NCBI GenBank assembly: GCA_001643675.2
Contig: LSRY02000053.1
Span: 349,501-413,500 of the forward strand
Direction of reading: 5' to 3'
DNA from: Monocercomonoides exilis
Lineage: Eukaryota; Preaxostyla; Oxymonadida; Polymastigidae
Length of the DNA stretch: 64,000 bases
This document shows, piece by piece, positions 62,420 to 64,000 of this stretch. The translations under genes were made by a program, and so were the position numbers. Positions within the stretch are counted from its first letter, which is position 1. Every line of letters begins with the position of its first letter. A model generated the notes under the pieces. That model saw nothing but the letters and a program-made list of their open reading frames with translations. It searched no databases and was not told the DNA's origin.

Positions 62420-64000
62420 CTTTCATTCTCCTCTTCTTCTTCTCTTCTTCTTCTTTCCTCTTCTTCCTCCTCTTCTCTTCTTTTTTTCTCTTCTTCCTCT
62501 TTTTTCTTCCTCAACTCTTCTTCCTTTCTTTTAATATCTTCTTCTATTTTCTTCAGTTTCTCCTCTTCCTCCTTCCTCTTCTTCTCCTCTTCCATTTCTT
62601 TCATTCTTCTTCTCTTCTCTTCTCTCTTCTTTCTCTCTTCTTCTCTTCTCAATCTCTCTTCTTCTTCTTTTTTCGCTTTCTCTTCTTCTTCTTTTCTTGC
62701 TTTTTCTTCTTCTTCTTCCCTTTTCCTTCTTTCCTCTTCCTCTTTCTCTGCCTCTTTTTTCTGCTCCTCCTCTATTTTCTTTGCCATCATTTCGAGCTCA
62801 TACTCGTCATCATCACTTTTCTCTCTTTCTTCTTCAGAATCATCGCTCCTCTCTTCCTCCTCTTCCTCTTCCTCTTCCTCTCTTTCTTCTCCCTCTTCCT
62901 CTTCTCCCTCTTCTTCGTCTTTCATCTTTTCAAACGTTTCTATTGCCTTTTCTCTTTTTTTCCTCTCAATCATTTTTCCAAGATACTCATCCATCTTTCT
63001 TTCCATTTCCTTCTGTTTTTCCTTCTTTCTCCTTTTTCTGATCTCTTTCCGTATTCTGTTCCACCTCTCATCTTCTTCGTATTCATCTTCGCTTCTTCCT
63101 CCTCTTTCGCTGTCTTCTTCTCTTCCGAATTCTGAATCACTGTCGCTTCTTCCTTCTTCGTGAAATCGATTTCTTGTTCTTCTTTCTCTTTCTCTCTCCT
63201 TTTCCCTTTCTCTTTCTCTTTCTCTCCTCCTCTCTCTTCTTTCTCTTCTTCTCAATTCTTTTTCCTCTTTATCCTCTTCCTCTTCCTCCTCGTCATAAAC
63301 ATCATCATGATCATATGGCTTAATCTTTGACAGAGGAGGAGGCGGAGGCAAAGAAGAGAACAATTTGGAAGCAGTGAAAGGAGCATTTCGTTTAGATGGA
63401 GTGTGTGAATGATAAGGTTGAGCATCTTTTGTGTAGGAAGAATGAGGATAATGTGACAATTGCGGTTGATTGAAGGAAGAAGAAGAAGAAAATGGAGAAG
63501 AAGAAGAAAGAGAAGAAGAAGAAGAAGGTAGCATTGAAGAAGGATATGGCAAAGCGTCTGATTGATATGGATAGCGAGTGTTTAGCGAAGAAGATGTTGA
63601 TTGAAGTGAAGAAGGAGGAAGAGAAGGAAGAGAAGAAAGAGGGGGAGGAGGTGGAGGTGGAGGTGGAGGTGGAGGAGGAGGAAGGAGAAAAGGCAAGTTT
63701 TGAGGGTGATAAGAAGGATAGGATGATTGCAAAGAACGCTGGTAAGAAGGAGAAGTTTGAAGTGCTGAAGTGAATGGCGATGAAGTGTATGTGGAAGAAG
63801 GCGAAGTGAAGTTTTGGTTGGTTTGTGGCAGAGAAGCTGGGTATGAATTTGGTGGAGATGGAGCAGAAGAGAAGGAAGAAGAGGCAGAATACTGGGGAGG
63901 AGGAAGAGGAAGAGGTGGAAGAGAAGAAGAAGAAGAAGAAGAAGATGATGATGATGAACCAGTTGAATGAAGAGGGAAAGAAGAAGAAGAAAGAGATGGA
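57130..64000 (-). CDS. Giant Glu/Lys/Arg-rich protein with Ser/Pro-rich N-terminal part (5' end beyond window)
   Basis: Open to the right edge, at least 2289 residues, no intron seen. The visible N-terminal 230 residues are Ser/Pro-rich with a 14-residue poly-Pro stretch. Then come more than 1100 residues of almost pure Glu/Lys/Arg (REEEERRRKEEEE type), predicted to be a long single alpha-helix or coiled coil. It is punctuated twice by a related unit: AVRCIEDWWISQMQVEEAKE with ELEYLREEKK, and AVGKIEDFWIGRKQIKEAKA with KLNSLREEKE. A moderately complex C-terminal third follows (SGYVAPTALRRMLAPLNEFR, SKFLMFALSKTRGIEANATL). It ends with a compact acidic domain, EMRCETEKWIYLDICGTLGE then GSVCDPLIDDFVQQKIQQFF, which looks the most conserved. 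Function unknown; it lies 204 bp upstream of NOP16 on the same strand. Confidence 0.78.

Noticed and set aside
57254-63135. Plus-strand frames of Ser, Phe and Leu up to 396 residues
   Set aside because: They are translations of the polypyrimidine strand of the Glu/Lys/Arg-rich gene.

Overview
The window is eukaryotic nuclear DNA from an intron-bearing, AT-rich protist. Genes carry short spliceosomal introns, most of 50-90 nt (GTATGT, GTATGA or GTTTGA donors, AG acceptors). Genes lie close together in the conserved stretches and use the standard code with TAA, TAG and TGA stops. Exons are loaded with GAA/TTC, GAT and TCT trinucleotide tracts that encode poly-Ser or poly-Glu. The recurrent unknown gene family, the right-handed beta-helix surface-protein remnant and the gene structures suggest an oxymonad such as Monocercomonoides. 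That assignment is my inference from recalled similarity, not from a search.

Layout. 1-11712: midasin (3' end off the window), a PROPPIN/ATG18-type WD40 protein and a kinesin, all on the minus strand. The kinesin is divergent from an MRNIP-like zinc-ribbon gene on plus. 11713-20555: two members of an unfamiliar helical-repeat family (one per strand), a dispersed repeat, a fold-back inverted-repeat element and a DDE-transposase fragment. 20556-32118: a two-pass membrane protein, a 2378-residue Ser-rich coiled-coil protein (minus), and a divergent TAF7 (TFIID) gene with a long Pro/Ser/Gly/Met tail. 32551-38541: an unknown 817-residue protein and a broken P-loop GTPase gene. 39097-43743: a DIRS-type tyrosine-recombinase retrotransposon with inverted terminal repeats and an internal complementary region; its Gag and recombinase frames each carry one stop. 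43744-55567: gene-poor, with a third family member, a decayed fourth one, a second copy of the dispersed repeat, two copies of a TA-flanked inverted-repeat element with tandem-repeat arms, and a broken surface-protein gene. 56112-64000: NOP16 and a Glu/Lys/Arg-rich protein of more than 2280 residues that runs off the right edge.

The recognised genes are housekeeping: ribosome assembly (midasin, NOP16), transcription initiation (TAF7), autophagy (PROPPIN), DNA-break repair (MRNIP) and motility (kinesin). They are unrelated functionally and simply neighbours. The accessory part, roughly 12-20 kb and 39-56 kb, holds mobile elements, their remnants and the lineage-restricted family. Exon joins were accepted when protein similarity, GT-AG borders and codon phase agreed; in every spliced model the summed exon length is a multiple of three.
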